64,000 bases of DNA from contig NZ_SCOM01000004.1 of NCBI RefSeq assembly GCF_005508865.1, positions 434,001-498,000 of the forward strand. The letters run 5' to 3'. The notes under the pieces were generated by a model. The model had not been told where the DNA came from. It ran no database searches and saw nothing but the letters and a program-made list of their open reading frames with translations. Below, one piece after another: positions 42,661 through 49,605 of the stretch (its first letter is position 1; the number at the start of each line of letters is the position of its first letter). The stretch is from Pseudomonas sp. F(2018). Its GTDB lineage: Bacteria > Pseudomonadota > Gammaproteobacteria > Pseudomonadales > Pseudomonadaceae. The position numbers and the translations under genes were made by a program.

Positions 42661-43728
42661 TTACAGCTTGCCGTCGGCCGCCAGCTGCATGAACGACGGG
42701 TCGAAGCGCAGCTTGACGTTGCCCTTGTCGCCGGTGGTCACGTCGCGGGCGAAGCTCATGCCGATGGCGTCGGCGCTTTGCGCACCCTCGCCGAGCAGGC
42801 CGTGGCTGAAGGAAAACTCGGCCACCTTGGTCATGGTCGCCGGCAGTTTCGGGCTGTTGGCGAAGGCCACGGCGTCCTTGGCGCTGTAGAACATCTTGGT
42901 CGCGGCAAGCTGGGCTTCGTAGCCGGCGAGATCGGTACCGGAGGCCTTGGCCATATGCTCGCGGGCGGCCTTGCCGGCGGCCGAATCGGCGCTCATGGTC
43001 GCCATAATTTCGTACCAGGCGCCGGTCAGAGCCTTGCCCAGGGCCGGGTTGTCCTTCAGCGTCTCGCTGTTGACCACCATCAGGTCGATGATCTCGCCGG
43101 GGATCTGGCTGGAGTCGAATACCTTGGTCACCGCCGGGGTGGCTTCGATCTCGGCCAGCAGCGGGTTCCAGGTGGCCACGGCCTTGACGTCGTCGGTGGC
43201 GAAGGCGGCGACCAGGTCGGCGTCGGAGGTGTTCACCACTTTCAGGTCTTTCTCGCTGAGGTCGGCCTTTTCCAGGCCGCGGGCGAGCAAGTAGTGGGAG
43301 ACGGAGAGCTCGACCAGGTTGACGTCCAGGCCCTTGAGGTCGCCCAGGGTCTTCTTCTCGCCCTTGAGCACGATGCCGTCGTTGCCGTTGGAGAAGTCGC
43401 CGATCACCAGGGCGGTGCTGTCCACGCCACCGGCCGCCGGAATAGTGAGGGCGTCCATATTGGTCATGGTGCAGCCGTCGAACTGGCCGGCGGTGTACTG
43501 GTTGATCGACTCGACGTAGTCGTTGAGCTGGGTCACTTCGATGGCGATGTCGTACTTCTTCGCCCACTTGTCGACGATGCCCTGCGCGGCGCCGTATTCC
43601 CATGGCATCCAGCCGGCGTAGATGGTCCAGCAGACGTTGAATTGGTCTTTCTTCTCGGCGTGAGCGGGGATGCTCAGGGTGGCAGCGAGGCCGGCGGCGA
43701 TCAGCGAGGACAGCAGGGACTTGCGCAT
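42661..43728 (-). CDS. ABC substrate-binding protein, paralogue 1 (riboswitch 1)
   Basis: A 355-residue NMT1/TauA-like periplasmic binding protein with a signal peptide (MRKSLLSSLIAAGLAATLSIPAHA). The mature part starts FNVCWTIYAGWMPWEYGAAQG and includes FDGCTMTNMDALTIPAAGG. It is first in the operon with the permease, ATPase, DUF1989 genes and carboxylase. A guanidine-I riboswitch lies 70 nt upstream. The clearly related protein at 44293-45351 shares IYAGWM-W-Y and MTNMDALTIPAA. Confidence 0.93.
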   Translation of the reverse strand: MRKSLLSSLIAAGLAATLSIPAHAEKKDQFNVCWTIYAGWMPWEYGAAQGIVDKWAKKYDIAIEVTQLNDYVESINQYTAGQFDGCTMTNMDALTIPAAGGVDSTALVIGDFSNGNDGIVLKGEKKTLGDLKGLDVNLVELSVSHYLLARGLEKADLSEKDLKVVNTSDADLVAAFATDDVKAVATWNPLLAEIEATPAVTKVFDSSQIPGEIIDLMVVNSETLKDNPALGKALTGAWYEIMATMSADSAAGKAAREHMAKASGTDLAGYEAQLAATKMFYSAKDAVAFANSPKLPATMTKVAEFSFSHGLLGEGAQSADAIGMSFARDVTTGDKGNVKLRFDPSFMQLAADGKL

Positions 43729-43798
43729 GGGTAGACCTCCAGTTCTAGGGAATGCGGGCAGGAGCGGCGCGGCACTGGCCTGACGGATCAGGTGGCGC

Positions 43799-43893
43799 GT
43801 TCTCCCGGGCTTTTGTCCCGCCGTGTAACCCCTGTCGAGGTCGCCAACTCTCGGACCAGTCACCCGTCGTGGTGGACGGGCCGGAACCCTAGT
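43799..43893 (-). ncRNA. Guanidine-I riboswitch (ykkC), copy 1
   Basis: On the minus strand it begins CTAGGGTTCCGG, contains the signature ACTGGTCCGAGAG followed by GCGACCTCG and ACACGGCGGGACAAAAG, and ends CCCGGGAGA. This order is the ykkC subtype 1 consensus that binds guanidinium. It lies 51 nt after a predicted sigma-54 start and 70 nt before the binding-protein ATG. No clear terminator is seen between them, so it may act on translation or by an overlapping hairpin. Confidence 0.92.
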
Positions 43894-43953
43894 CGGCCAT
43901 TGCAAGTTGTAGTGCCGCGCCCCTTGCGGAGTGCTTCTGCATGTCTGGGCTCA

Positions 43954-43969
43954 AGCGAACATCGTGCCA
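43954..43969 (-). promoter_or_regulatory. Sigma-54 (-24/-12) promoter of riboswitch unit 1
   Basis: TGGCACGATGTTCGCT on the minus strand matches TGGCAC-N5-TTGCW except that TTGCT is TCGCT; GG and GC are 10 nt apart as required. It lies 62 nt before the riboswitch. The matching element of unit 2 is TGGCACGCCATTCGCT. Confidence 0.6.
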
Positions 43970-44023
43970 GTTGCGCCCTGTTGCGGATTTGCTGGTGCGC
44001 CGGCTGGCTTCGGTGTGGTGACG

Positions 44024-44060
44024 GCGAACATCGCGCACGAAAGCGGTGCGCGATGTTCGC
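44024..44060. promoter_or_regulatory. NtrC-like enhancer dyad of unit 1
   Basis: GCGAACATCGCGCAC (44024-44038) and GTGCGCGATGTTCGC (44046-44060) form a perfect 15-bp inverted repeat. Its centre, GCAC-GAAAGCG-GTGC, fits the NtrC site GCAC-N7-GTGC. The centre is about 87 bp upstream of the -12 GC, a usual enhancer distance. There is no T-run, so it is not a terminator. Confidence 0.55.
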
Positions 44061-44170
44061 TGTTGGTGCTTAGAACCTGTTTCGAGTCTTTTGAGCTAGA
44101 GCCAAGTAAGGCGCAACGACCAGTGGGAGTAACAGCCGCAGGCTGGCCCGAAGGGTGAGCGCTAGCGAAT

Positions 44171-44251
44171 AAATTGGGTGAGGGCCGGAGTCGCGGGCGA
44201 CTTTACGAGGTGTAAATGAGCAGCCCGAGACTGCGCGTCCCGACCCAATTT
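44171..44251. repeat. Long inverted repeat in the spacer after binding protein 2
   Basis: AAATTGGGT (44171-44179) and ACCCAATTT (44243-44251) are perfect inverted arms 63 nt apart. The surrounding spacer, about 44070-44290, has no gene and looks like a mobile-type intergenic element (GAACCTGTTTCGAGTC at the left end), but I see no second copy in this window. Confidence 0.4.
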
Positions 44252-44292
44252 CAACGCAGCATGGCCGACGATCAAGAGACTCGAGGCTGGTT

Positions 44293-45351
44293 CTAGAGCT
44301 GGTTGTCGGCGGCCAGCTGCATATAGGTCGAGTTGAAGCGCAGCATGATTTGCGCCTTGTTGCCCAGCACGCGGTCGTCGCCGAAGGAGATGCCCAGGCG
44401 TTGCAGGCCCTTGCCCTCGCCGAGCAGCTGCTGGGCGTCGGCGAAATCGGCCACGCGCTGCATCATGTCGGGCATCTTCTCGCCGCGAGCGAAGGCGGCT
44501 GCCGAGCGCGGTGCATAGAAGGAGCGAATGGTCTTCAACTGCTCGTCGAAGTCCGCCGGAGTGGCGTCTGCCGCGCCTGCCATCTGCGCGCGTGCCGCCG
44601 CGCCGGCGGGGGTTGGCAGGCCCATCAGGCGCATGCCCTCGAACCAGGCACCCGTCAGGGCGCGGCCCAGTTCCGGGTGTTGGGCCAGGGTCTGGCTGTT
44701 GATCACCAGCAGGTCGAGGATCTCGCCGGGCACGTGGCGCGAGCTGAACACCTGCACGCTGTCGCCGTCCTGGCGCAAATCGGAGAGGATCGGGTTCCAG
44801 GTCACCACCGCGTCGCCCCGGCCGCTGCGCCAGGCCTGGGCCAGCTCGGTGTCCGAGACGTTCTCGATGGTCACGTCGCTTGGCGTCAGGTGCGCCCATT
44901 CCAAGGCGCGGCTGAGCAGGTAGTGGGACACCGAGTTTTCCACCAGCAGGATGGTCTTGCCCTTGAGGTCCTTCAGGTCCTTGCTGCCGCCGCGCAACAG
45001 GATGCCGTCGGCGCCGGCGGAGAAGTCGCCGACGATCAGCGCGGTGCTGTCCAGCCCGGCCGCGGCGGGAATGGTCAGGGCATCCATATTGGTCATGGCG
45101 CAGGCGTCGAACTGGTTGGCGGTGTATTGCTCGATGGAGGCGACGTAGTCCGGCACCTGCTGGACCTGGATCTCGATGCCGTACTTGTCCGCCCATTTGT
45201 CGATGATGCCCTGCTCGGCCATGTAGCCCCACAGCATCCAGCCGGCGTAGATCGACCAGCAGACCTTGAATGGGCGTTTCTCGGGGGCGGCGTGGGCGGG
45301 CTGCAGGAGCAGCAGGACGAGCAGCGAACAGGACAGCAGGCGAGTCAGCAT
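44293..45351 (-). CDS. ABC substrate-binding protein, paralogue 2 (riboswitch 2)
   Basis: A 352-residue NMT1/TauA-like periplasmic binding protein with a signal peptide (MLTRLLSCSLLVLLLLQPAHA). The mature protein begins FKVCWSIYAGWMLWGYMAEQG and contains FDACAMTNMDALTIPAAAG, the same core as paralogue 1 but with changes along the whole length. It has its own promoter and riboswitch yet no permease or ATPase immediately after it. It therefore probably shares the transporter encoded downstream, or supplies a second affinity or ligand range. Confidence 0.92.
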   Translation of the reverse strand: MLTRLLSCSLLVLLLLQPAHAAPEKRPFKVCWSIYAGWMLWGYMAEQGIIDKWADKYGIEIQVQQVPDYVASIEQYTANQFDACAMTNMDALTIPAAAGLDSTALIVGDFSAGADGILLRGGSKDLKDLKGKTILLVENSVSHYLLSRALEWAHLTPSDVTIENVSDTELAQAWRSGRGDAVVTWNPILSDLRQDGDSVQVFSSRHVPGEILDLLVINSQTLAQHPELGRALTGAWFEGMRLMGLPTPAGAAARAQMAGAADATPADFDEQLKTIRSFYAPRSAAAFARGEKMPDMMQRVADFADAQQLLGEGKGLQRLGISFGDDRVLGNKAQIMLRFNSTYMQLAADNQL

Positions 45352-45399
45352 GACAACCTCGGGACAATGGACGGAGACAGGATGGCGGCGGCCGCGTCG

Positions 45400-45496
45400 C
45401 GCGTTTCTCCCGGGCTTTTATCCCTCCGTGTGACCTCGAACGAGGTTGCCCACTCTCGGACCAGCCACTCACCTTTGGCGAGTCGGAACCCTAGTC
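45400..45496 (-). ncRNA. Guanidine-I riboswitch (ykkC), copy 2
   Basis: On the minus strand it starts CTAGGGTTCCG, contains CTGGTCCGAGAG, GCAACCTCG, ACACGGAGGGATAAAAG and CCCGGGAGA. These match the ykkC subtype 1 core very closely, better than copy 1 at ACACGGAGGGA. It lies about 50 nt upstream of the ATG of binding protein 2, after a -24/-12 element and an NtrC-like site. Confidence 0.93.
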
Positions 45497-45558
45497 GGCC
45501 ATTACGTTGTCCAACTGCCGACCCAAGCGGGCCGGCACATCCTGCACCCAGATTAATA

Positions 45559-45574
45559 GCGAATGGCGTGCCAG
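45559..45574 (-). promoter_or_regulatory. Sigma-54 (-24/-12) promoter of riboswitch unit 2
   Basis: TGGCACGCCATTCGCT on the minus strand has TGGCAC, correct spacing and GC at -12. It lies 65 nt before the riboswitch, against 62 nt for unit 1. A perfect 7-bp dyad, CGCTCTA-TT-TAGAGCG (45578-45593), sits just upstream of it; its role is unknown. Confidence 0.6.
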
Positions 45575-45640
45575 ATCGCTCTATTTAGAGCGTTTCGTGA
45601 TGAATATCGCAGGCTGACCGGACGCTGTCGTTGTTTGTGC

Positions 45641-45655
45641 GCGCCATGCTGGTGC
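45641..45655. promoter_or_regulatory. NtrC-like site of unit 2
   Basis: GCGC-CATGCTG-GTGC fits GCAC-N7-GTGC with one mismatch. Its centre is about 88 bp from the -12 GC of unit 2, one base from the corresponding distance in unit 1. Weaker than the unit 1 site. Confidence 0.4.
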
Positions 45656-45807
45656 GCTCGTGTTTCGGCGTGGTGCGAAATGCGCGGATACAACTTTCGG
45701 GAGCAGCCGCCGCTGCACTTCGTTCAGGCGCCGTGATCAAAGCCAGTGGGAGCAGTCCCGGGTGCCGGCAATCGCCGGCCCCTTCCCAGCGGTCGAAGGA
45801 GGCCGCC

Positions 45808-46338
45808 ATGTCACGTCTAGCCCTTGTCCTTGCAGTGCTCGCTATCAGTCTCAGCGGTTGTGCCGTGTACGGCGACGATTATTACCGTCCCGGCTACAGC
45901 GTGCAGTACTACGAAAGCTATCCGTCCCACCGCGTCTATTACTACGACGATGACCGCAACAACTACCGCTGGCATCGCGACCGCTACCAGGATCGCCGCC
46001 ACTCGCACTACGCGCCGGGATACGACGGCCGTTACCAGTGGCATGACGACCGTCGCCGCAACGATCGGCATGACGGTCACCGCGACCGGGATCGTCAGCG
46101 GGTGCATGGCTACCAGCCGCCGCGCAATGGCTGGGACCAGCGCTACCGCGATCATGATCGGCGCGACCAGTCGTCCTGGCAGCGCCATGGTGGGCAGCGC
46201 TATGACGGCTACCCGCGCGACCGCGGCCAGGATCGTGACCGGCGCCATGATCGTGATCGAGGGCGTGACCATGACCGCGATCGCAATCGCCACTCACAGC
46301 GAGGCGAAGGGACGAGCGGCTGGCGCCTTTCCAACTGA
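45808..46338 (+). CDS. Arg/Asp/His-rich lipoprotein
   Basis: A 176-residue protein: signal MSRLALVLAVLAISLSGC (lipobox LSGC), then a Tyr-rich part (VYGDDYYRPGYSVQYYESYPSHRVYYYDDD) and a long low-complexity tail of Arg, Asp and His (RDHDRRDQ, RHDRDRGRDHDRDRNRH). ATG 45808 follows GAAGGAGG. Such tails may bind metals or polyanions in the periplasm; no family is certain. A strong terminator follows immediately. Confidence 0.8.
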   Translation: MSRLALVLAVLAISLSGCAVYGDDYYRPGYSVQYYESYPSHRVYYYDDDRNNYRWHRDRYQDRRHSHYAPGYDGRYQWHDDRRRNDRHDGHRDRDRQRVHGYQPPRNGWDQRYRDHDRRDQSSWQRHGGQRYDGYPRDRGQDRDRRHDRDRGRDHDRDRNRHSQRGEGTSGWRLSN

Positions 46339-46340
46339 AA

Positions 46341-46374
46341 AAACAGCGGCGGGCCTCAGGGCCCGCCGCTGTTT
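46341..46374. terminator. Bidirectional terminator
   Basis: AAACAGCGGCGGGC (46341-46354) and GCCCGCCGCTGTTT (46361-46374) form a 14-bp stem around a 6-nt loop, between the convergent lipoprotein and mmsB genes. T/A runs on both sides suit termination in both directions. Confidence 0.85.
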
Positions 46375-46392
46375 CCATAACGCCCTCAGGAT

Positions 46393-47277
46393 CTACTCGA
46401 CGAACAGCTTCTGCACCGCCGAGAAGTCCAGCTTGCCGTCGCCCTGCTTGAGCAGCAGGCGGTACAGTTGTAGCGCCAGCGAGCCCATCGGCGTGCTGCT
46501 GCCGGTGGCCTGCGCCGCCTCCTGGGCCAGGCCCAGGTCCTTGGTCATCAGCTCGGCCATGAAGCCGCCGCTGTAGCCCTTGGACGCCGGCACGTTCTCC
46601 ATCACGCCCGGCCAGGGGTTGTACTTCTCCAGGCTCCAGTTGCCGCCCGAGCTCTGCCGCATGATCTCCGCCAGCACCGCCGGGTCCAGGCCGCTGGCCA
46701 CGCCCAGGGCCATGGCCTCGGCGGTGCCGATCATGTGCACGGCGAGCAGCTGGTTGTTGCACACCTTGGCCACCTGGCCGGCGCCATCGGGGCCGGCGTG
46801 GAAGATGTTCTTGCCCATGGCGGCGAGGATCGGCCGGGCCTTCTCCAGATGCTCGGCTTCACCGCCGACCATAAAGGTCAGGGTGCCGGCCGCGGCGCCG
46901 GCGGTGCCGCCGGAGACTGGTGCGTCGAGCAGGGCGATGCCCTTGGCCGTTGCCGCGGCGTGCACCTTGCGCGCCGAGTCCGGGGCGATGGTCGAGCATT
47001 CCAGCACCAGGGCGCCGGGGGCGATCTTTTCCAGCAGGCCATCGGCGCCCAGGTACAGGCCTTCGACATGGCGGCTGGCGGGCAGCATGCTGACCACCAC
47101 GGCGGCGCCCTTGACCGCGTCGGCGGCGCTGGCCGCCGGTTGCGCGCCTTCCTGCACCAGCGTGGCGACCGACTCCTGGACCAGGTCGAAAGCGCATACG
47201 GCGAAGCCGTTCTTCAGCAGGTTGCGGGCCATGGGCAGGCCCATGTGGCCGAGGCCGATAAAGGCGATCTGGGTCAT
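46393..47277 (-). CDS. mmsB: 3-hydroxyisobutyrate dehydrogenase family protein
   Basis: A 294-residue beta-hydroxyacid dehydrogenase: NAD(P)-binding IAFIGLGHMGLPMARNL, substrate motif LLDAPVSGGTAGA, catalytic Lys region GQVAKVCNNQLL. It oxidises 3-hydroxyisobutyrate to methylmalonate semialdehyde in valine breakdown; related P. aeruginosa enzymes prefer serine-type substrates, so specificity is open. ATG 47277 starts the Rossmann fold. Last gene of the operon; the spacer before it has two REP-like repeats. Confidence 0.88.
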   Translation of the reverse strand: MTQIAFIGLGHMGLPMARNLLKNGFAVCAFDLVQESVATLVQEGAQPAASAADAVKGAAVVVSMLPASRHVEGLYLGADGLLEKIAPGALVLECSTIAPDSARKVHAAATAKGIALLDAPVSGGTAGAAAGTLTFMVGGEAEHLEKARPILAAMGKNIFHAGPDGAGQVAKVCNNQLLAVHMIGTAEAMALGVASGLDPAVLAEIMRQSSGGNWSLEKYNPWPGVMENVPASKGYSGGFMAELMTKDLGLAQEAAQATGSSTPMGSLALQLYRLLLKQGDGKLDFSAVQKLFVE

Positions 47278-47306
47278 TGTTGTTGTTCTCCTTGGTAGCC
47301 GGTGAT

Positions 47307-47397
47307 TCCCCTCTCCCTGCGGGAGAGGGGTGAGGGGTTGAGGGGCCACTTGCGGTCCGCTCCCTCACCCCGGCCCTCTCCCAGGGGGAAAGGGAGA
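47307..47397. repeat. REP-like repeat, family A, copy 2
   Basis: CCCCTCTCCC-tgc-GGGAGAGGGG, GTGAGGGG..., CTCACCCCGG, then CCCTCTCCC-aggg-GGAAAGGGAG. It shares the overall design of copies 1 and 3, with a decayed last arm. Located between mmsB and the HIBYL-CoA hydrolase gene. Confidence 0.78.
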
Positions 47398-47407
47398 GTT
47401 ACAGTGC

Positions 47408-47464
47408 GTAGCCCGGATGCAATCCGGCGCGTTTCGGATCTCTCCCGGATTTCATCCGGGCTAC
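47408..47464. repeat. REP-like repeat, family C
   Basis: GTAGCCCGGATGCAATCCGG at one end and CCCGGATTTCATCCGGGCTAC at the other form an imperfect palindrome with an internal CGGATC pair. It directly follows family A copy 2. Single copy in this window. Confidence 0.75.
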
Positions 47465-47473
47465 AGCTCGTTG

Positions 47474-48577
47474 TTACAGATCCGCCAGCGGATGCGCGCC
47501 TTCCCAGACCGGCTCGAAGTGCGCGGCGATCACCGCCGGCGGGATGGTGGCCGGGTCGGGCCAATGCCACTTCGGCGTCTGGTCCTTGTCGATCAGGCGG
47601 GCGCGCACGCCTTCCGGGAATTCCGGGTGGCGGCAGCAGTTCAGGCTCATGGCGTATTCCATGCGGAACACCTCGGCCAGCGACAGGTGACGGGCGCGGC
47701 GGATCTGCTCCCAGACCAGGTGCGCGGTCAGCGGGCAGCCGGCGGCCAGGGTCTTGGCGGCTCGGGCCAGCGGCAGGTCGTCGTCGCCATGCAGGGCGGT
47801 GATGGCGTGCCAGGCGGCGGGCAGGTCTGCCAGGTCGAGCAGGGCGTCGATGCGTGCGCGGCGTGGCAGCCACTGGGCCTCCGGCAATTCCGAGCGGGAC
47901 TCCTGCTCCAGGGCACGGAGCAGGCTGTTGAGCTGCTCGGGAGCCTGCTCGCGCCAGTTCATCTGCACCAGGCCTTCGATCAGCACGTCCTGCTGGTCGT
48001 CACGCAGGAAGCGGTCGGCCAGGTCCAGGTCCAGGGCGTCGCGAGCGTTGATGGCGGCGGCAGTGAGGCCGAGGAACAGGCCGAGCTTGCCCGGCAGGCG
48101 GGCGAGGAACCAGCTGCCGCCCACATCCGGATACAGGCCGATATTGATCTCCGGCATGCCCAGGCGGCTGCTCGGGGTGACGATGCGGATGGCCGCGCCC
48201 TGCATCAGGCCCATGCCGCCGCCCAGCACATGGCCGTGGGCCCAGCAGATCAGCGGCTTCGGGTAGGTGTGGATGCGGTGGTCGAGGCGGTATTCATCGG
48301 CGAAGAAGCGCCGGGCCAGCGGGGGAATCTCACCGGGGTGCTCGCGGCACTGCTGCACCAGCTGCACCACGTCGCCACCGGCGCAGAAGGCCTTGGGGCC
48401 GTTGCCGCGCAGCAGCACGCAGGCGATGCCATCATCCTCGGCCCACTGCTTCAGCTTGGCATCCAGCGCCTCGATCATCGGCAGGGTCAGGGCATTGAGG
48501 CTCTTCTCCGCGTCCAGGCTGGCGATGCCGATGCGGTAGCCGTGCAGGGCGGGGCGTTCTTCGAAGGTCACGTTCAT
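47474..48577 (-). CDS. Enoyl-CoA hydratase/isomerase family, 3-hydroxyisobutyryl-CoA hydrolase
   Basis: A 367-residue crotonase-fold protein with the HIBYL-CoA hydrolase pattern: KAFCAGGDVVQL (oxyanion hole), GHVLGGGMGLMQGAAIRI, and the catalytic Glu in LGMPEINIGLYPDVGGSWFLARL. It is longer at the C-terminus than hydratases. It releases 3-hydroxyisobutyrate from its CoA ester, the step before MmsB. Flanked by REP-like repeats on both sides. Confidence 0.88.
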   Translation of the reverse strand: MNVTFEERPALHGYRIGIASLDAEKSLNALTLPMIEALDAKLKQWAEDDGIACVLLRGNGPKAFCAGGDVVQLVQQCREHPGEIPPLARRFFADEYRLDHRIHTYPKPLICWAHGHVLGGGMGLMQGAAIRIVTPSSRLGMPEINIGLYPDVGGSWFLARLPGKLGLFLGLTAAAINARDALDLDLADRFLRDDQQDVLIEGLVQMNWREQAPEQLNSLLRALEQESRSELPEAQWLPRRARIDALLDLADLPAAWHAITALHGDDDLPLARAAKTLAAGCPLTAHLVWEQIRRARHLSLAEVFRMEYAMSLNCCRHPEFPEGVRARLIDKDQTPKWHWPDPATIPPAVIAAHFEPVWEGAHPLADL

Positions 48578-48593
48578 CGTTTCGTCCGTTCGG

Positions 48594-48656
48594 GTAGGGC
48601 GGGTGAAACCCGCGATTTTTACCTTGTGGCCATCACGCGGGTTGCACCCGCCCTAC
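48594..48656. repeat. REP-like repeat, family B, copy 2
   Basis: GTAGGGCGGGTGAAACCCGCG and CGCGGGTTGCACCCGCCCTAC at the ends, about 20 nt apart, form the same palindrome as at 42552-42604 with a longer centre. Located between the HIBYL-CoA hydrolase and enoyl-CoA hydratase genes. Confidence 0.8.
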
Positions 48657-48668
48657 GGAATTTTCGTG

Positions 48669-49487
48669 TCATTTGTTGCGCCAGTGGGCGTCGCGTTTTT
48701 CCAGGAAGGCGTTGACGCCTTCGCGGGTGTCGTCGGCATCGAACAGGTCGACGAAGCGCTCGCGCTCCTCGCTCAGCCAACTGTTCGGGCCGCGTTCGCG
48801 GGCACCCTGGATCAGCGGCTTGATGGTGCGTACCGCCACCGGGCTCTGCCGCGCCACCTTGGCCGCCAGCAGCAGGGCGGTGCCACGGGCCTCGCCGCTG
48901 TCCACCACCTGCTCGACCAGGCCGATGCGCAGGGCGGTCTCGGCGTCGATGCGCTCGCCGCAGAGGATCATGCGCTTGGCCCAGCCTTCGCCCACCAGCC
49001 AGGGCAGGTTCTGCGTGCCGCCGGCGCAGGGCAGCAGGCCGACGGTGGCCTCCGGCAGGGCCAGCTGGGATTGGCGCTCGGCGATGCGGATATCGCAGGC
49101 CAGCGCGCACTCCAGCCCGCCACCCATGGCGTAGCCGTTGATAGCGGCGATGGACACGCCACGGAAGTCACGCAGGGTCTCGAAGGCCTCGCCGAAGCGC
49201 CGCGCCATCTCGCGGGCGCGGGCCTTGTCGCCGTCGGCGAACAGGTTGAGGTCGGCGCCGGCGCTGAAGAACTTGCTGCCCTGGCCGGTCACCACCAGGG
49301 CGTAGATATCGTCGTCGCGGTTGAGGTGCTCGACCACCTGCTTGAGGCCGATCAGCGAGTCGCGGTCCCAGGTGTTGGCCGGCGGATGGTTGATGGTGAT
49401 CAGCGCGGTGTGGCCGTGCTTCTCCACCGTCAGCTTGTGGGTCAGGTCGAACATGCCGGGGTTGTAGGGTTCGATGGCAGTGGTCAT
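48669..49487 (-). CDS. Enoyl-CoA hydratase (DspI-like)
   Basis: A 272-residue crotonase-type enzyme with oxyanion motif KFFSAGADLNLF, INGYAMGGGLECALACDIRIA and catalytic Glu in LALPEATVGLLPCAGGTQ. In the operon it would hydrate methacrylyl-CoA. The order aldehyde dehydrogenase, acyl-CoA dehydrogenase, this hydratase, hydratase/isomerase, hydroxyacid dehydrogenase matches the P. aeruginosa cluster that contains DspI, needed for cis-2-decenoic acid; orthology is inferred from order and length only. Confidence 0.87.
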   Translation of the reverse strand: MTTAIEPYNPGMFDLTHKLTVEKHGHTALITINHPPANTWDRDSLIGLKQVVEHLNRDDDIYALVVTGQGSKFFSAGADLNLFADGDKARAREMARRFGEAFETLRDFRGVSIAAINGYAMGGGLECALACDIRIAERQSQLALPEATVGLLPCAGGTQNLPWLVGEGWAKRMILCGERIDAETALRIGLVEQVVDSGEARGTALLLAAKVARQSPVAVRTIKPLIQGARERGPNSWLSEERERFVDLFDADDTREGVNAFLEKRDAHWRNK

Positions 49488-49506
49488 AACAGTCCTCGTC
49501 AGATTG

Positions 49507-49598
49507 CTCCCCTCTCCCCGCGGGAGAGGGGCCGGGGGTGAGGGTGTGCGGGGCAGCTCGGTCCCCTCACCCTAACCCTCTCCCGGCGGGAGAGGGGA
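49507..49598. repeat. REP-like repeat, family A, copy 3
   Basis: CCCCTCTCCC-cgc-GGGAGAGGGG, then GGGGTGAGGG...CCCTCACCCTAACCC, and CCTCTCCC-ggc-GGGAGAGGGG. The best-preserved copy of the family in the window. Located between the hydratase and acyl-CoA dehydrogenase genes. Confidence 0.8.
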
Positions 49599-49605
49599 CT
49601 AAAAG

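Noticed and set aside
41717..43603. 628-codon frame apparently fusing the permease to an upstream domain
   Set aside because: The extra part is out-of-frame binding-protein sequence. ATG 42532 with AAGGAG gives a normal permease.
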